From Deltaproteobacteria bacterium (lineage in GTDB: Bacteria; Lernaellota; Lernaellaia; JACKCT01), in NCBI GenBank assembly GCA_027493875.1, contig JAOSJX010000025.1, positions 62,001-126,000 on the forward strand: 64,000 nt of DNA. The letters are read 5' to 3'. How positions within the stretch are numbered: the first letter of the stretch is position 1; each line of letters begins with the position of its first letter. The notes under the pieces are model-generated. The model searched no databases. It was not told the origin of the DNA and worked only from the letters and a program-made list of their open reading frames with translations. Below are positions 8,694 to 19,710 of the stretch, piece after piece. Position numbers and translations under genes: made by a program.

Positions 8694-11600
8694 TCAGACG
8701 GCCTTCGCCAGCGCGACACGCATCGTGTCGCCGGCGAATTTGACGTCGGTGGCGCCCTCGCCGGGGGTCGCCGGGGTCGAGGCGCGTGCAGAGGAGTTCT
8801 TCCATGATGGTGTCGCGCCACTCGTCGACGACCTGCGCGAGGGCGCCGTCCGTTTGATAAACGACGGCGCAGCGGTCCTCGATTTCGAGCCCCGCGTCCT
8901 TCCGCATCATCTGCAAACGACGCAGCAGGTCACGCATCACGCCTTCCCGTTCGAGTTCCGGCGTGATCGTCGTGTCGAGCATCACCCACAAATCGCCGTC
9001 CGCGGCGACGTGCGTTCCTTGTTCGGAATGTTCCTCGACGGTGAAATCCTCGCGCGTAAATTCCATCGTCTCGCCGTCGAAATCCAGCGAGAATGTTTCT
9101 TCCGCGCCGCCGAGCTTCGGCGCCACGGCGTTGCGCCGTCGCCCGCGATCCACGCGGCGAACGCTTTCATTTTCGGGCCGAGTTTTTTTACCGAGCGTCT
9201 TGAAGTTCGGTTTGACGACGCGCGTCGCCGGGCTAGGCGTGGCGGGCTCGGCAACCTCGACCGCCTTTACGTTCAGATTTTCGCGCAGAAACGCATCCGC
9301 CTTCTCCAACGCCTGCTTTTCCGCTTTGGACGTCGGGCCGACGACGATTTTCGCGAGCGGCTGACGGACGCGCAGCTTCGCGCCCTCGCGCGCGGAGAGC
9401 ACGAGATGCGTGACGCGCGAAAGGGACCCCATATCCGCGGCGAGCGCGTCATTGCGCCATTCGGGATGCGCTTCCGGATACGCGAGGTGATGCACGGACG
9501 CGGGCGCGTTTTCATCCGCCGCGCGCACCGCGTTCCGGTAAACCTCCTCGGCGAGAAAAGGAACGATCGGCGCGACAAGACGCGTCAATCCGTCGAGGCA
9601 GGTGAACAGCGTCTGAAACGCGGCGAGGACATCTTTGTTGTCCAAACCGCCCCAGAAGCGCCGGCGATTGTGGCGGATGTACCAGTTCGACAGATCTTCG
9701 AGAAATTCCTCCGACGCCAGCACGCATTGGCGCAGGTTGTAGTTGTCGAATCCCTTGCGCGACCGTTCAATGGCGGCGGCGAGGCGGTCGAGAATCCAGC
9801 GGTCGAATTCCGGCCGTTCGGCGACGGGCACGTCGGCGTGGTCTTTGGGAACGAAATTCGCGACGCGCGCGTAGTTCACGTAAAAAGCGTGCGTATTCCA
9901 ATAAGTGTTGACGAATTTGCCGCGAATCTCCTTGGCCGACGTGTACCCGAAATTCAGATTCGTCGTCGTTTCGTGCCGGCAATACATCCAACGCATTACG
10001 TCCACGCCGACGTGGTCCGCCGCCTCGTCGAACCAGATCGCGTTGCCGGCCGATTTGTGCATCTCCTTGCCGTGCTCGTCGCGCACGAGCGCGTGGCCCA
10101 CCAGCGTTTTGAACGGCGGAATGTTCTCCATCATCGTGCTCATCGCGAGCAGCGCGTAGAACCAGTTGCGGAACTGGCCGGGGAAGCATTCGAGCACGAG
10201 GTCCGCGGGAATCCATTTTTTCCATTCCGCGCGGTCCGTGTTGTAGAAGGTGGTGGAGTAGGGGACGATGCCCGCGTCGAGCCACGGATTGCCGACGTCC
10301 TTGATGCGCCGCGCGCGTCCGCCGCACTTCGCGCATTCGATTTCCACGTCGTCGATGAAGGGGCGGTGCGGGCTGTGGCCGTCGAACGTGTCCCACCCGG
10401 CGACGGCGCATTCCTTGAGCTCGTCCTTGCCGCCGATCACCTCAAAATGGCCGCACTCATCGTCGGCGCATTTCCAGATCGGCAGCGCGAGGCCCCAGTA
10501 GCGCTTCTTGGAGATCATCCAGTCGCGCATGTTGGTGAGCCAGTCGAGCTCCAGGTCGAGGCCGTAGCCGGGGATCCAGTTGATCTTTTTGGCGACCTCT
10601 TTGATCTCCTCGCGCCACGCATCCATGGCGATGAACCACTCGTCCACGCAGCGGAACAGCAGCGCCGTGCCGCAGCGCCAGCAATGCGGATAGCTGTGTT
10701 CGTATTTCTCGGTGCCGTAGAGGACGCTTTTATTCTTGAAATCCTCGACGACAAGATCGGCCACGTCGTGCGCGTCGCGGCCGGTGAGATCGCCGAAGCC
10801 GTCGACGAAGATGCCCTCGTCGGTGATCGGCGAAATCACGGGCAGATCGAACGCCTTGCCGAGCTCGAAGTCTTCCTTACCGCAGCCCGGCGCGATGTGA
10901 ACGATGCCCGTGCCGTCCGTCTCCGCCACGTCCGGCCAGAAGATAACGGGGTGACCCGGGCCTTCGACCTTTTGGTTTTCGTTCTCGTCGTAGGGCCCTT
11001 TGTAAAACCAGCCCTCGAACGCGGAGCCGGGCGTGGTTTCAAGAACCTCGTAATCGCCTTTGCGTCCGACGACGGTAGGGACGAGCTTTTCGGAGAGGTA
11101 GTAAACGGCGTCGCCCTGCCGGACCTTCGCGTAGGTCAGTTCCTTGTTGACGGCGATGGCGGTGTTGGACGAGAGCGTCCACGGCGTCGTCGTCCAGACG
11201 AGGAAGTATTCGCCGTCGCGCCCGACGACCGGAAAGCGCGCGAAGATCGAAAGGTCTTTGACCGGCTTGTAACCTTCGTGCATTTCGTGCTGAGAAAGGC
11301 CGGTGCCGCAGCGCGTGCACCACGGCATGACGTCCAGGCCGTGATAGACGAGCCCCGCTCATGGCATTTCTTGAGAAAGCGCCAGATCGTGTAGTTGTTC
11401 TCGTCGGTCATCGTGAGGTACGAATCGTTCCAGTCCATCCAGTAGCCGAGGCGGATCGACTGCTCGGTCTGGATGGCCGAGTACTTCTCGACGCGCTCCT
11501 TGCACTTCCGCACGAAGCGGTCGATGCCGTACTCTTCGATGTCGCGCTTGCTCTTGAAGCCGAGTTCCTTTTCGACCTCCACCTCGACCCAAAGCCCCTG

Positions 11601-11862
11601 GCAGTCGAAACCGTTTTGATAACGGAGTTTGCGCCCGTTCATGGCGTGGTAGCGCTGGTAGGCGTCCTTGAGCGTGCGGCCCCAGGCGTGGTGAATGCCC
11701 ATCGGGTTGTTGGCGGTGATGGGGCCGTCCAGAAACGACCAGATCGGGCCTTCCGCGTTGCGTTCGCGCAGCGTCTCGAAGGCCTTGGTTTCCTTCCAGA
11801 ATTTCCAGGATCTCGTGCTCAAGGGCGACGATGTCGAACCAGGTGTCGATCTTCTTGTACAT
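8694..11862 (-). CDS. ileS: Isoleucyl-tRNA synthetase (three apparent frameshifts)
   Basis: [117 protein letters not shown]. True C-terminus ([17 protein letters not shown]) is in another frame. Confidence 0.9.
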
Positions 11863-11972
11863 AAAGTCCCCGGAACCCCGCGCCACAGCCCAATCAGACG
11901 GGCCGGACGCGTAAAGCGGGGATTATAGGGACGAAGCGCGATTTGTAAACGGCGATGTGCCGCTTTTTCTAA

Positions 11973-12621
11973 TCCAAGGGGAGTTCCCCCGGCTTTGCCG
12001 GGGAGGCATCCGTCGTTTGACAGTTCCAGAAGTCGTCCTATGAACTCCCGTTCGTGAGCCGACCAAGGCATCTCGAACAAAGGAGTTCATCTGGACGACC
12101 TCGAAAGCTTGAGCCATAGCGTATGGGCGTGTAAGTACCACGTGGTTTTCATTCCCAAGTATCGTCGCAAGAGGCTCTTTGGAGAGTTGCGACGGGATTT
12201 GGGGGAGGTATTCCGCACCTTGGCGCGGCAGAAGGAATGCGCGGTTCTGGAAGGACACCTGATGCCGGACCACGTCCACATGCAGATTTCAATCCCGCCG
12301 AAGTACGCGGTCGCGCAGGTGGTGGGATACATCAAGGGGAAAAGCGCGATTCACATCGCTCGGACGTACAGCAATGTGAGGCGGAACTTCGTGGGCCAGC
12401 ACTTCTGGGCACGAGGATATTTCGTGTCCACCGTCGGAAGGGACGAAAAAACAATTCGCGAATACATCCGCCGTCAAGAAGCCGAGGACAAGCGCCAAGA
12501 ACAGATGCGCTTTGTGTAACGCCCCCGAAGGGGCTCCCGGGCCGCTCGTGAGCGGCTCCCAACTAAGCCGCCTTGGGCGGCTCACAACATAAAGCCCCCC
12601 GCTTTGCGGGGGATCATTTAC
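11973..12621 (+). mobile_element. IS200/IS605-type element, copy 1 (tnpA ATG replaced by CTG)
   Basis: 649-bp unit with Y1/HUH TnpA (HVVFIPKYRRKRLFGELRRDL...MPDHVHMQISIPPKYAV). Palindromic hairpins at both ends (CCCCCGGCTTTGCCGGGG, CCCCCCGCTTTGCGGGGG). Confidence 0.85.
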
Positions 12622-13270
12622 TCCAAGGGGAGTTCCCCCGGCTTTGCCGGGGAGGCATCCGTCGTTTGACAGTTCCAGAAGTCGTCCTATGAACTCCCGT
12701 TCGTGAGCCGACCAAGGCATCTCGAACAAAGGAGTTCATATGGACGACCTCGAAAGCTTGAGCCATAGCGTATGGGAGTGCAAGTACCACGTGGTTTTCG
12801 TTCCCAAGTATCGTCGCAAGAGGCTCTTTGGAGAGTTGCGACGGGATTTGGGGGAGGTGTTCCGCACCTTGGCGCGGCAGAAGGAATGCGCGGTTCTGGA
12901 AGGACACCTGATGCCGGACCACGTCCACATGCTGATTTCAATCCCGCCGAAGTACGCGGTCGCGCAGGTGGTGGGATACATCAAGGGGAAAAGCGCGATT
13001 CACATCGCTCGGACGTACAGCAATGTGAGGCGGAACTTCGTGGGCCAGCACTTCTGGGCACGAGGATATTTCGTGTCCACCGTCGGAAGGGACGAAAAAA
13101 CAATTCGCGAATACATCCGCCGTCAAGAAGCCGAGGACAAGCGCCAAGAACAGATGCGCTTTGTGTAACGCCCCGAAGGGGGCTCCCGGGCCGCTCGTGA
13201 GCGGCTCCCAACTAAGCCGCCTTGGGCGGCTCACAACATAAAGCCCCCCGCTTTGCGGGGGATCATTTAC
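12622..13270 (+). mobile_element. IS200/IS605-type element, copy 2, direct tandem repeat of copy 1
   Basis: Second 649-bp unit, near identical; starts and ends at the same positions within the repeat. Confidence 0.85.
12740..13168 (+). CDS. tnpA: IS200/IS605 family Y1 transposase TnpA
   Basis: 142 aa; MDDLESLSHSVWECKYHVVFVPKYRRKRLF...GHLMPDHVHMLISIPPKYAVAQVVGYIKGKSAI...FWARGYFVSTVG. Confidence 0.9.
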   Translation: MDDLESLSHSVWECKYHVVFVPKYRRKRLFGELRRDLGEVFRTLARQKECAVLEGHLMPDHVHMLISIPPKYAVAQVVGYIKGKSAIHIARTYSNVRRNFVGQHFWARGYFVSTVGRDEKTIREYIRRQEAEDKRQEQMRFV

Positions 13271-13273
13271 TTT

Positions 13274-13480
13274 TTAATCGTCGTCGTGGTCGTCAGGAAG
13301 GGAAACGGGGACATAGTCGGGAAGCGGCTTATTCCAGCCAGGTCCGTCAGATTCAAAGGTGGAATTGAGCAGCTTCTGATAGCGGACGAGCGCCTCTCCC
13401 GCGAAGCCGCGGGCAACGGAGTCGGCGACTCGTTGTTCGTACTTTGTTGCGCCGTTAAGATCGAAAGGGCCTTTCGACAT
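13274..13480 (-). CDS. Small hypothetical protein with acidic C-terminus
   Basis: 68-aa ORF MSKGPFDLNGATKYEQRVADSVARGFAGEALVRYQKLL...; no family recognised. Confidence 0.4.
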   Translation of the reverse strand: MSKGPFDLNGATKYEQRVADSVARGFAGEALVRYQKLLNSTFESDGPGWNKPLPDYVPVSLPDDHDDD

Positions 13481-14077
13481 AAATCGGCCTCCTCATTGAG
13501 CAGAAGAAGAGTAATAAACAACCCGATTTCTTTTTAAGCTACCGGGCCGAACGAAAGAAGTAAGGAACACGCCAAATGTTGCCGAAAACGCGGAAATGAG
13601 CGAATGTGAGCTAGCAATCGACCGCCAAAATTCCGGCAGACATGAAAAATTGTAAACCATCTCGTTTTTTTTCGCTTTACGCATTGCTCGTTTCATCGGA
13701 CGCACCAGCAGACTTCTTTAACCAGAACGTCGTTTTTCCAATAGACAGTTGCTGCAGGTTCTTGTTCCAGTACGGAAACAACACCAACAATTCAGCACCT
13801 TCCGGAGCCTCCCCAAGCCCCCCAGGGCCGAAATTGGCACACAGCAACCAGTCCCCCAAGCCCAATGGAGGTTACGCACAGTGGAAGGGGGTTGTCAAGT
13901 ATTTTTTTAATGAGGGCGTGATTTGCCGCTTGAAACTATGGTAAATTACAGAAGAAATTGAAGCTAGGAGGGATAAGCCGTGGATACCTTATCCGGAATT
14001 ATAAAGCAGAGATTTATTCCAACAGTGGTTTTTTTCTATGGGCCGCCTCATTTACCTTCGCCGCGGCGCCGTACAAA

Positions 14078-14575
14078 GTGATCGGGCGCGACGGGCCGAT
14101 CAAACTGGCCGGGACACCGGTGGAGGAAGGGCAGAAGGCGCCGGGCTTTACCGTCGTCGGCAACGACATGAAGCCGGTTTCGCTTTCGGATTTCGCCGGC
14201 AAGATCGTCATTATCTCGGTCGTGCCCTCGCTCGATACGCCGACCTGCGATTTGCAGACGCGCACGTTCAACGAAAAAGCCTCGGCGCTGGGCGAAGATT
14301 TCGTCGTGCTGACGATCAGCATGGATTTGCCGTTCGCGCAAAAACGCTGGTGCGGGGCGAAGGGCGTGGACCGCGTGATCACACTCTCCGACCACCGCGA
14401 GGCGTCGTTCGGCAAAGCGTACGGTGTGCTGATGCCGGAGCCGAGGCTTCTGGCGCGCGCGGTTTTCGTGGTGGATCAAAAGGGCGTGATCCGCTTGGTG
14501 CACGTCGTCGAGAATATCGGCATGGAGCCGAACTACGACCTCGTGCTATCCGCGGCGAAGAAACTCGCGGAATAG
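14078..14575 (+). CDS. tpx: Thiol peroxidase (peroxiredoxin)
   Basis: IKLAGTPVEEGQKAPGFTVVGNDMKPVSLSDFAGKIVIISVVPSLDTPTCDLQTRTFNEKA; both Tpx cysteines present (PTC and RWC). Start uncertain: the ORF extends up to 13958. Confidence 0.9.
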   Translation: MIGRDGPIKLAGTPVEEGQKAPGFTVVGNDMKPVSLSDFAGKIVIISVVPSLDTPTCDLQTRTFNEKASALGEDFVVLTISMDLPFAQKRWCGAKGVDRVITLSDHREASFGKAYGVLMPEPRLLARAVFVVDQKGVIRLVHVVENIGMEPNYDLVLSAAKKLAE

Positions 14576-14583
14576 GAGCGCGT

Positions 14584-15564
14584 ATGACGCGCGAACGATG
14601 GTGGATCGATCTTCTGGCACAGCGGTTCGGCCGCGAGGGGCCGGGGATTGAGGTCGGCATCGGCTCGGATTGCGCCATCCTCGCGACCGCGCCGGGAAAG
14701 ACGGTCGTCTCGACCGACGCGCTGGTCGAAGGCATTCATTTCGATCTGCGTATGATGGATCTGGCCGACGCCGGCTTTCGCGCGGCGGCGACGAGCCTTT
14801 CGGATCTCGCCGCCGCGGGCGTCGATCCCAAGCGGCCGATCCTCGCCTTTCTTTCCGTCGCGCTCTCCGACGAGCTTCGAGAAGTGGAGTTGGAGGGTCT
14901 CGCCGACGGCTTCGAGCAGGCGTTTCGCGCGTTCGGCGTGCGCCTCGCGGGGGGCGATACGGTCTCGACGTTCGGCCCGCTGACGTTATGCCTGACCGTC
15001 ATCGGCTACGCCGACAGGCCTATGACGCGCGTCGGAGCCCGCGGCGGGCACCGCGTTTTCGTGGCGGGAACGCTCGGCGGCGCCGGTGCGGGTCTGGCGT
15101 TATTGAAAAGCGGCGACGCCGCGGATCACGACCGCGATCTGGTGGACGCCTATCGCCGTCCGAAGCCGCTCATCGCGGTCGGCGCGGCGCTGGCCGACCT
15201 TGGTGCAAGCGCGTGCGCGGACATCTCGGACGGATTGCTGGCCGACGCCGGCCACATCGCCGAGGAAAGCGGCGTCGCGATGGAACTCGATCTCGACGCG
15301 CTGCCGCTGCATCCCGCCCTCGCCGGGCACCACGGTTTTTCGGACGACGACCGCGTGCGTCTCGCCGCCACGCACGGCGACGACTACGCACTCGTCTTTA
15401 CGGTGCCGTCAGAGCAAGAGGCCGAGATCGAAAGCGCCGCGCACCTGCATGGATGGCCGTGCGTCCGGATCGGCGTCTGCACGGCCGGGCCGCCCGGGAA
15501 GGTGATGGCGACGCTCCGCAGGCGACCGTACGAGCCGGAGCAACGTGGATACGAGCACGATTGA
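14584..15564 (+). CDS. thiL: Thiamine-monophosphate kinase
   Basis: EVGIGSDCAILATAPGKTVVSTDALVEGIHFDL..., RLAGGDTVSTFGPLTLCLTVIG, SACADISDGLLADAGHIAEESG. Confidence 0.9.
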   Translation: MTRERWWIDLLAQRFGREGPGIEVGIGSDCAILATAPGKTVVSTDALVEGIHFDLRMMDLADAGFRAAATSLSDLAAAGVDPKRPILAFLSVALSDELREVELEGLADGFEQAFRAFGVRLAGGDTVSTFGPLTLCLTVIGYADRPMTRVGARGGHRVFVAGTLGGAGAGLALLKSGDAADHDRDLVDAYRRPKPLIAVGAALADLGASACADISDGLLADAGHIAEESGVAMELDLDALPLHPALAGHHGFSDDDRVRLAATHGDDYALVFTVPSEQEAEIESAAHLHGWPCVRIGVCTAGPPGKVMATLRRRPYEPEQRGYEHD

Positions 15565-15624
15565 GCGCAAATTTTTGACCGGCCTCGTTGCGCGGGATAA
15601 AATAGGGAAGATCGGAGTTGGATC

Positions 15625-15886
15625 ATGGACGAAAAACAAGAACGAATTCTTTCCTATACCGTCGTTTTCGAACCGGGTGACGAAGGGGGCGGGTTTACCG
15701 TGACCGTCCCCGCGCTTCCCGGTGTCGTGACGGGAGGGGGATTCCCTCGAAGAAGCCCGCGCCATGGCGATGGAGGCGATTGGACTCCATCTGGAGTCTC
15801 TTCGCAGCCACGGAGAGGATATTCCCGTGGAGCGCGACGATTACAGTGTGGTGCTGGAAAAATTGACCGTTCGCGTCGCCGGCTGA
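15625..15886 (+). CDS. hicB: HicB-like antitoxin (apparent frameshift at a G run near 15740)
   Basis: YTVVFEPGDEGGGFTVTVPALPGVVTGGG / DSLEEARAMAMEAIGLHLESLRSHGEDIPVE in two frames, joined at GGGAGGGGG. Confidence 0.75.
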
Positions 15887-15893
15887 GCGATCG

Positions 15894-16118
15894 GTGCCGG
15901 CTCTTCCCGTCCTTAAGCCAAAACAAGTTCTCAAAGCACTTCGGCGAGCGGGATTTTTTGTGGATCGCCAGCGGGGGAGTCACGTATCGTTGCGGCGCGA
16001 AGGGTATGGTGGAACAGTAACCGTTCCGATGCACAACAAGGATCTCAAGCCGAAGACGCTTCGAAGCATCATCAATCAAGCCGGGCTTGATCTTGAAGAA
16101 TTCCTTAAACTGTTGTGA
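15894..16118 (+). CDS. hicA: HicA-like mRNA interferase toxin
   Basis: LKPKQVLKALRRAGFFVDRQRGSHVSLRREGYGGTVTVPMHNKDLKPKTLRSIINQAGLDLEEF. Confidence 0.85.
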   Translation: MPALPVLKPKQVLKALRRAGFFVDRQRGSHVSLRREGYGGTVTVPMHNKDLKPKTLRSIINQAGLDLEEFLKLL

Positions 16119-16131
16119 AGCAAGATCGGTG

Positions 16132-16165
16132 AAAAAAACCCCGGGGCGGCCGCCCCGGGGTTTTC
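16132..16165. terminator. Bidirectional rho-independent terminator
   Basis: AAAACCCCGGGGCGGCCGCCCCGGGGTTTT near-perfect palindrome between convergent genes. Confidence 0.8.
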
Positions 16166-16184
16166 ATTTCAGGATGAAAATGCG

Positions 16185-17065
16185 TCAGTCCACGGGCGTG
16201 TACGACGACAGCTTAATGTCCCAGAACCCGAAGAAGGATTCCGTTCCGTCCGCGCCGATCTGCACGATGCCGTAGTCGTCGTGCCAGTACAGCGTGGAAT
16301 CGAACTGCGAATCCGGGCCCGTGTTGTAGTCGCCCGTGATGGACATGGAAATTTCCTGGCAGCCGTCCACCGTGCCGAAGGGCACCGTGACCGACGCGTT
16401 ATCGTCGATCAGCTCGAACTCGGCGTCCCACGTCACCGTGTACGTGTACGCCGGGGCGAAGGTCGCGTCCGCCGTGCCGTTGCTCGTGACCGAGCCCCTC
16501 CGACCGTCATATCCAGCGGAACGTAGAGCGGCGTGTTGAAGGTGAAGCTGGCGTCCCAGTCCCCCGATTGCTTGGTTTTGTCGAAGGACGTCCAGTAAAG
16601 GTCGACCCCCTTGAAACCCAGCGCGTCCGGCGTGTCGAAGTCGAACCAGATCACCATGCCGAATTCGTCGGCGCCGTCGAAATCGCCGATCTCCACCTTC
16701 GTGTAGGTGCCGCCGTCGTAAGTCTCGGACCCGATCACCTCCGCCGTGACCGTCGCGTCCGCGGTCCCGAAATCGGAAATGCTGTACTCCCACTCGGTCC
16801 CGTCGGCCGGAGCCCAGTTGTCGTCGTCATCGGCGTCGTCGTCCGCGTCATCGTCCGCGTCATCGTCCGCATCGTCATCGTTGTCGTCATCATCATCGTC
16901 GTCGTCATCATCATCGTCGTCGTCATCGTCGCCCGCGGCATCATCGTCGTCGTCATCATCGTCATCGCCGCCGCCGCCGCAACCTGCGATCATGCCGAGG
17001 GCGCCGAGGGCGAAAGCGAGTACAAGAAGGAGCCGCCAGAAGTTGGTCATCTCTCTGTCCTCCAA
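16185..17065 (-). CDS. Lipoprotein with Asp-rich linker directly after the lipobox (apparent frameshift near 16497)
   Basis: LLLVLAFALGALGMIAGCGGGGDDDDDDDDDAAGDDDD...(ADDD)n then a globular domain. C-terminus ...FGFWDIKLSSYTPVD* is in the other frame. Confidence 0.75.
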
Positions 17066-17155
17066 AATTTAGGATTCTTAAGCTTACGGGAGGGCGGGAA
17101 AAAAAAACTCAAGCGTTTTTCAGCGCACACGGATATCCTTAAAATAATTAAAGGC

Positions 17156-18526
17156 TTAGCGATCCGCCGGCGTCTTCGCGAGCCACGCGCGCCACGTGTC
17201 GATTCCCGGTTTTTCGGTGAGATCGTAGTTCAAAACGCCCATCGACCCCCACGCGAGCCAAGCCGGGAGAAGCCCCGTATCCTCGATGGCGTCATACAGA
17301 ACGCACCAAAAATCCGGCGCGTCGCACGGGCATGTTTCGAGCATGAAATCGGGCAGATAATCGCGGATCGACCACCATACGACGAGATCGGAATCGAGCC
17401 GATCGAACTCCTCGAACACGAAATTCATGTAGTCGATCTGGTTCTGATCGTCGAAATCGAAGAGCTGGTAGCATTGATCCGGATTGAGCGTCTCCGGGAT
17501 CACCACCGGGGCGCTGGAAAAGCCCGTTTCCCCGAAGGCGAGGCGTTCGCCCGAATAACCGGCGACGCGCGAGAACCAGTCGGGCGGAAGCGTTCCCAGT
17601 TCATAGGTATCGAACATCGGGTAATATGAAAGGCCCAGTCGGTCCCGCTCGATGGCGGCGCGCTCTTCGAGGGCGTCGATCAGGCATTCGTCGCTTCCGT
17701 AAACGCATTCCTTGTCCTCGCCGTAAAGCAGCCCCAGTCCGAACGTCGGAAAAACGGGGAGTTCCGGGTGCGCCGCTTTGAGCGCGTCGTACGTATCGTT
17801 CACGACCGCGACCAGACCGTCGAACTGGTCGGGGCAGAATTTGAGGTAGAAATCCATCTCGATGCCGTGCGTCATCCAGGTGGGGTCGAAGAAATCGGCG
17901 AGCCAGAGATTGATCTCCTTGTAGGCTTCGCCGATCGCTTGGCCGCCCGCGGTCGTGAAGCTAAAACACGGCACCGTCCAGTCCTGCTCGACGACCAGCT
18001 CGCCGCCCACGTCGTGGGCTTTGGCGGCAAGGCCGGTACGCCTGCCGCCAATGGGCGTGGCAGACAGATAGACCGGGACATCCAGATCGGCGGCCATTGC
18101 GCGGATTTCTTCCATCATGGCGACCCACGCGGGGGGCAGGGGTTCGTCATCGAGAAAGGCATCCCAGGGAAGGCCGAAAAAACCATCGAGATGCAGCGAG
18201 ATCGCGTCGACCATTCCGTCGAATCCCTCGGTGAGAAAAATCGACCGGACGGAGCTATCCGTCACTTCGAAACGGAACGGCGCGGCCGCCATATGGAAGG
18301 AACGGATTTCGCCGAGGTCGGTATCGTCGTCGCTCGTATCGTCGTCTCCGTCGGCACTGTCGTCGTCGAGGTCGTCGTCCCCATCGTCGTCTCCGTCGTC
18401 GTCCGGCGCGTTGTCATCGCCGGAGGCGTCGTCATCATCGTCCTCGCAGCCGCACGCCGCCGGCGAAAGAATCAAAATGACGACGATCCACAGCGTAAGA
18501 AGATGGCGAAAACGCATGCCCTTCAT
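17156..18526 (-). CDS. Lipoprotein, Asp-rich linker followed by a glycoside-hydrolase-like (TIM-barrel?) domain
   Basis: LWIVVILILSPAACGCEDDDDDASGDDNAPDDDGDDDGDDD...; later GIEMDFYLKFCP, LAFGETGFSS resemble glycosidase core motifs. Confidence 0.6.
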   Translation of the reverse strand: MKGMRFRHLLTLWIVVILILSPAACGCEDDDDDASGDDNAPDDDGDDDGDDDLDDDSADGDDDTSDDDTDLGEIRSFHMAAAPFRFEVTDSSVRSIFLTEGFDGMVDAISLHLDGFFGLPWDAFLDDEPLPPAWVAMMEEIRAMAADLDVPVYLSATPIGGRRTGLAAKAHDVGGELVVEQDWTVPCFSFTTAGGQAIGEAYKEINLWLADFFDPTWMTHGIEMDFYLKFCPDQFDGLVAVVNDTYDALKAAHPELPVFPTFGLGLLYGEDKECVYGSDECLIDALEERAAIERDRLGLSYYPMFDTYELGTLPPDWFSRVAGYSGERLAFGETGFSSAPVVIPETLNPDQCYQLFDFDDQNQIDYMNFVFEEFDRLDSDLVVWWSIRDYLPDFMLETCPCDAPDFWCVLYDAIEDTGLLPAWLAWGSMGVLNYDLTEKPGIDTWRAWLAKTPADR

Positions 18527-18645
18527 GTTTTCCGTTGGAGCATCCGCCTGTCAAGGAACGGGGTCTAGGCACCCCCCGGGCCCTATGTTAGATTGGCCCT
18601 TCGCGTAATACCGACCTCGATTCAACCGCATATAAGGGAGGCTCC

Positions 18646-19709
18646 ATGGAGGCCAAAGCGCCGAATGAAAAGTCGCGCAAGGCGCTCGACGCGGCCGTTG
18701 CGCAGATCGAACGCGCGTTCGGCAAAGGCGCCATTCTTCGTCTTGGCGATGACAACCCGCTGGCGGCGGTGGATGTCGTTTCGACCGGTTCGCTCGGCTT
18801 GGACATCGCTCTCGGCGTCGGCGGCGTGCCGCGCGGGCGCATCGTCGAAGTCTACGGCCCGGAAGCCAGCGGCAAAACGACGATCGCGCTCACCATCGCC
18901 GCCAACGCGCAGGCGGGCGGCGGCATCGCCGCCTTCATCGACGCCGAACACGCGCTCGACGTGGCTTACGCGAAGAAACTCGGCGTGAAGACCGAGGAGC
19001 TGTTGCTGTCGCAGCCGGACACCGGCGAGCAGGCCCTCGAAATCGCCGAGGTGCTCATCCGCTCGAACGCGGTGGACGTCGTGGTGATCGACTCGGTCGC
19101 GGCGCTCACGCCGGCGGCCGAGATCGAGGGCGAAATGGGCGACACGCACGTCGGCCTCCAGGCGCGCCTCATGAGCCAGGCGCTGCGCAAGCTCACCGCG
19201 GCCATTTCCAAAAGCCATTGCATTCTCGTGTTCATCAACCAGATTCGCATGAAGATCGGCGTCATGTTCGGCAATCCGGAAACAACGTCCGGCGGCAACG
19301 CGCTGAAATTTTACGCGTCGGTGCGTCTGGACATTCGCCGCATCGCGCAGATCAAAACGGCGACCGAGGTCATCGGCGGCCGCACGCGCGTGAAGGTGGT
19401 CAAAAACAAGGTCGCCGCGCCGTTCCGTCAGGCGGAATTCGACCTCATCTACGGCGAAGGCATCAGCTACGAGGGCGAGCTCATCGACATGGGCGTCGAA
19501 CGCAACATTATCGAAAAAACCGGATCGTGGTTTTCATACGGTGAGATGCGCATCGGGCAAGGCCGCGAAAACGCCAAACAGTTCCTGAAAGAGAACACCG
19601 ACGTGCGCGCGCAGGTCGCCGAGGCGGTCAAAGCCGCGGCGGGGATCGCGGCGCCGGCGGCCGACGATGACGAGGACGGCGCGAACGGCAACGGCAAGGA
19701 GACGAGTAG
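18646..19709 (+). CDS. recA: Recombinase RecA (stop inferred at TAG 19707-19709 after correcting a 1-nt indel)
   Basis: [58 protein letters not shown]...[38 protein letters not shown]. Confidence 0.95.
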
Positions 19710-19710
19710 G

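Noticed and set aside
8725-11394. 889-aa plus-strand ORF
   Set aside because: Exact antisense of ileS; low-complexity Arg/Val/Ala composition.
13642-13944. 100-aa + ORF and 62-aa - ORF in a lower-GC intergenic stretch
   Set aside because: No recognisable domain or convincing start; may be a decayed element, not supportable as a gene.
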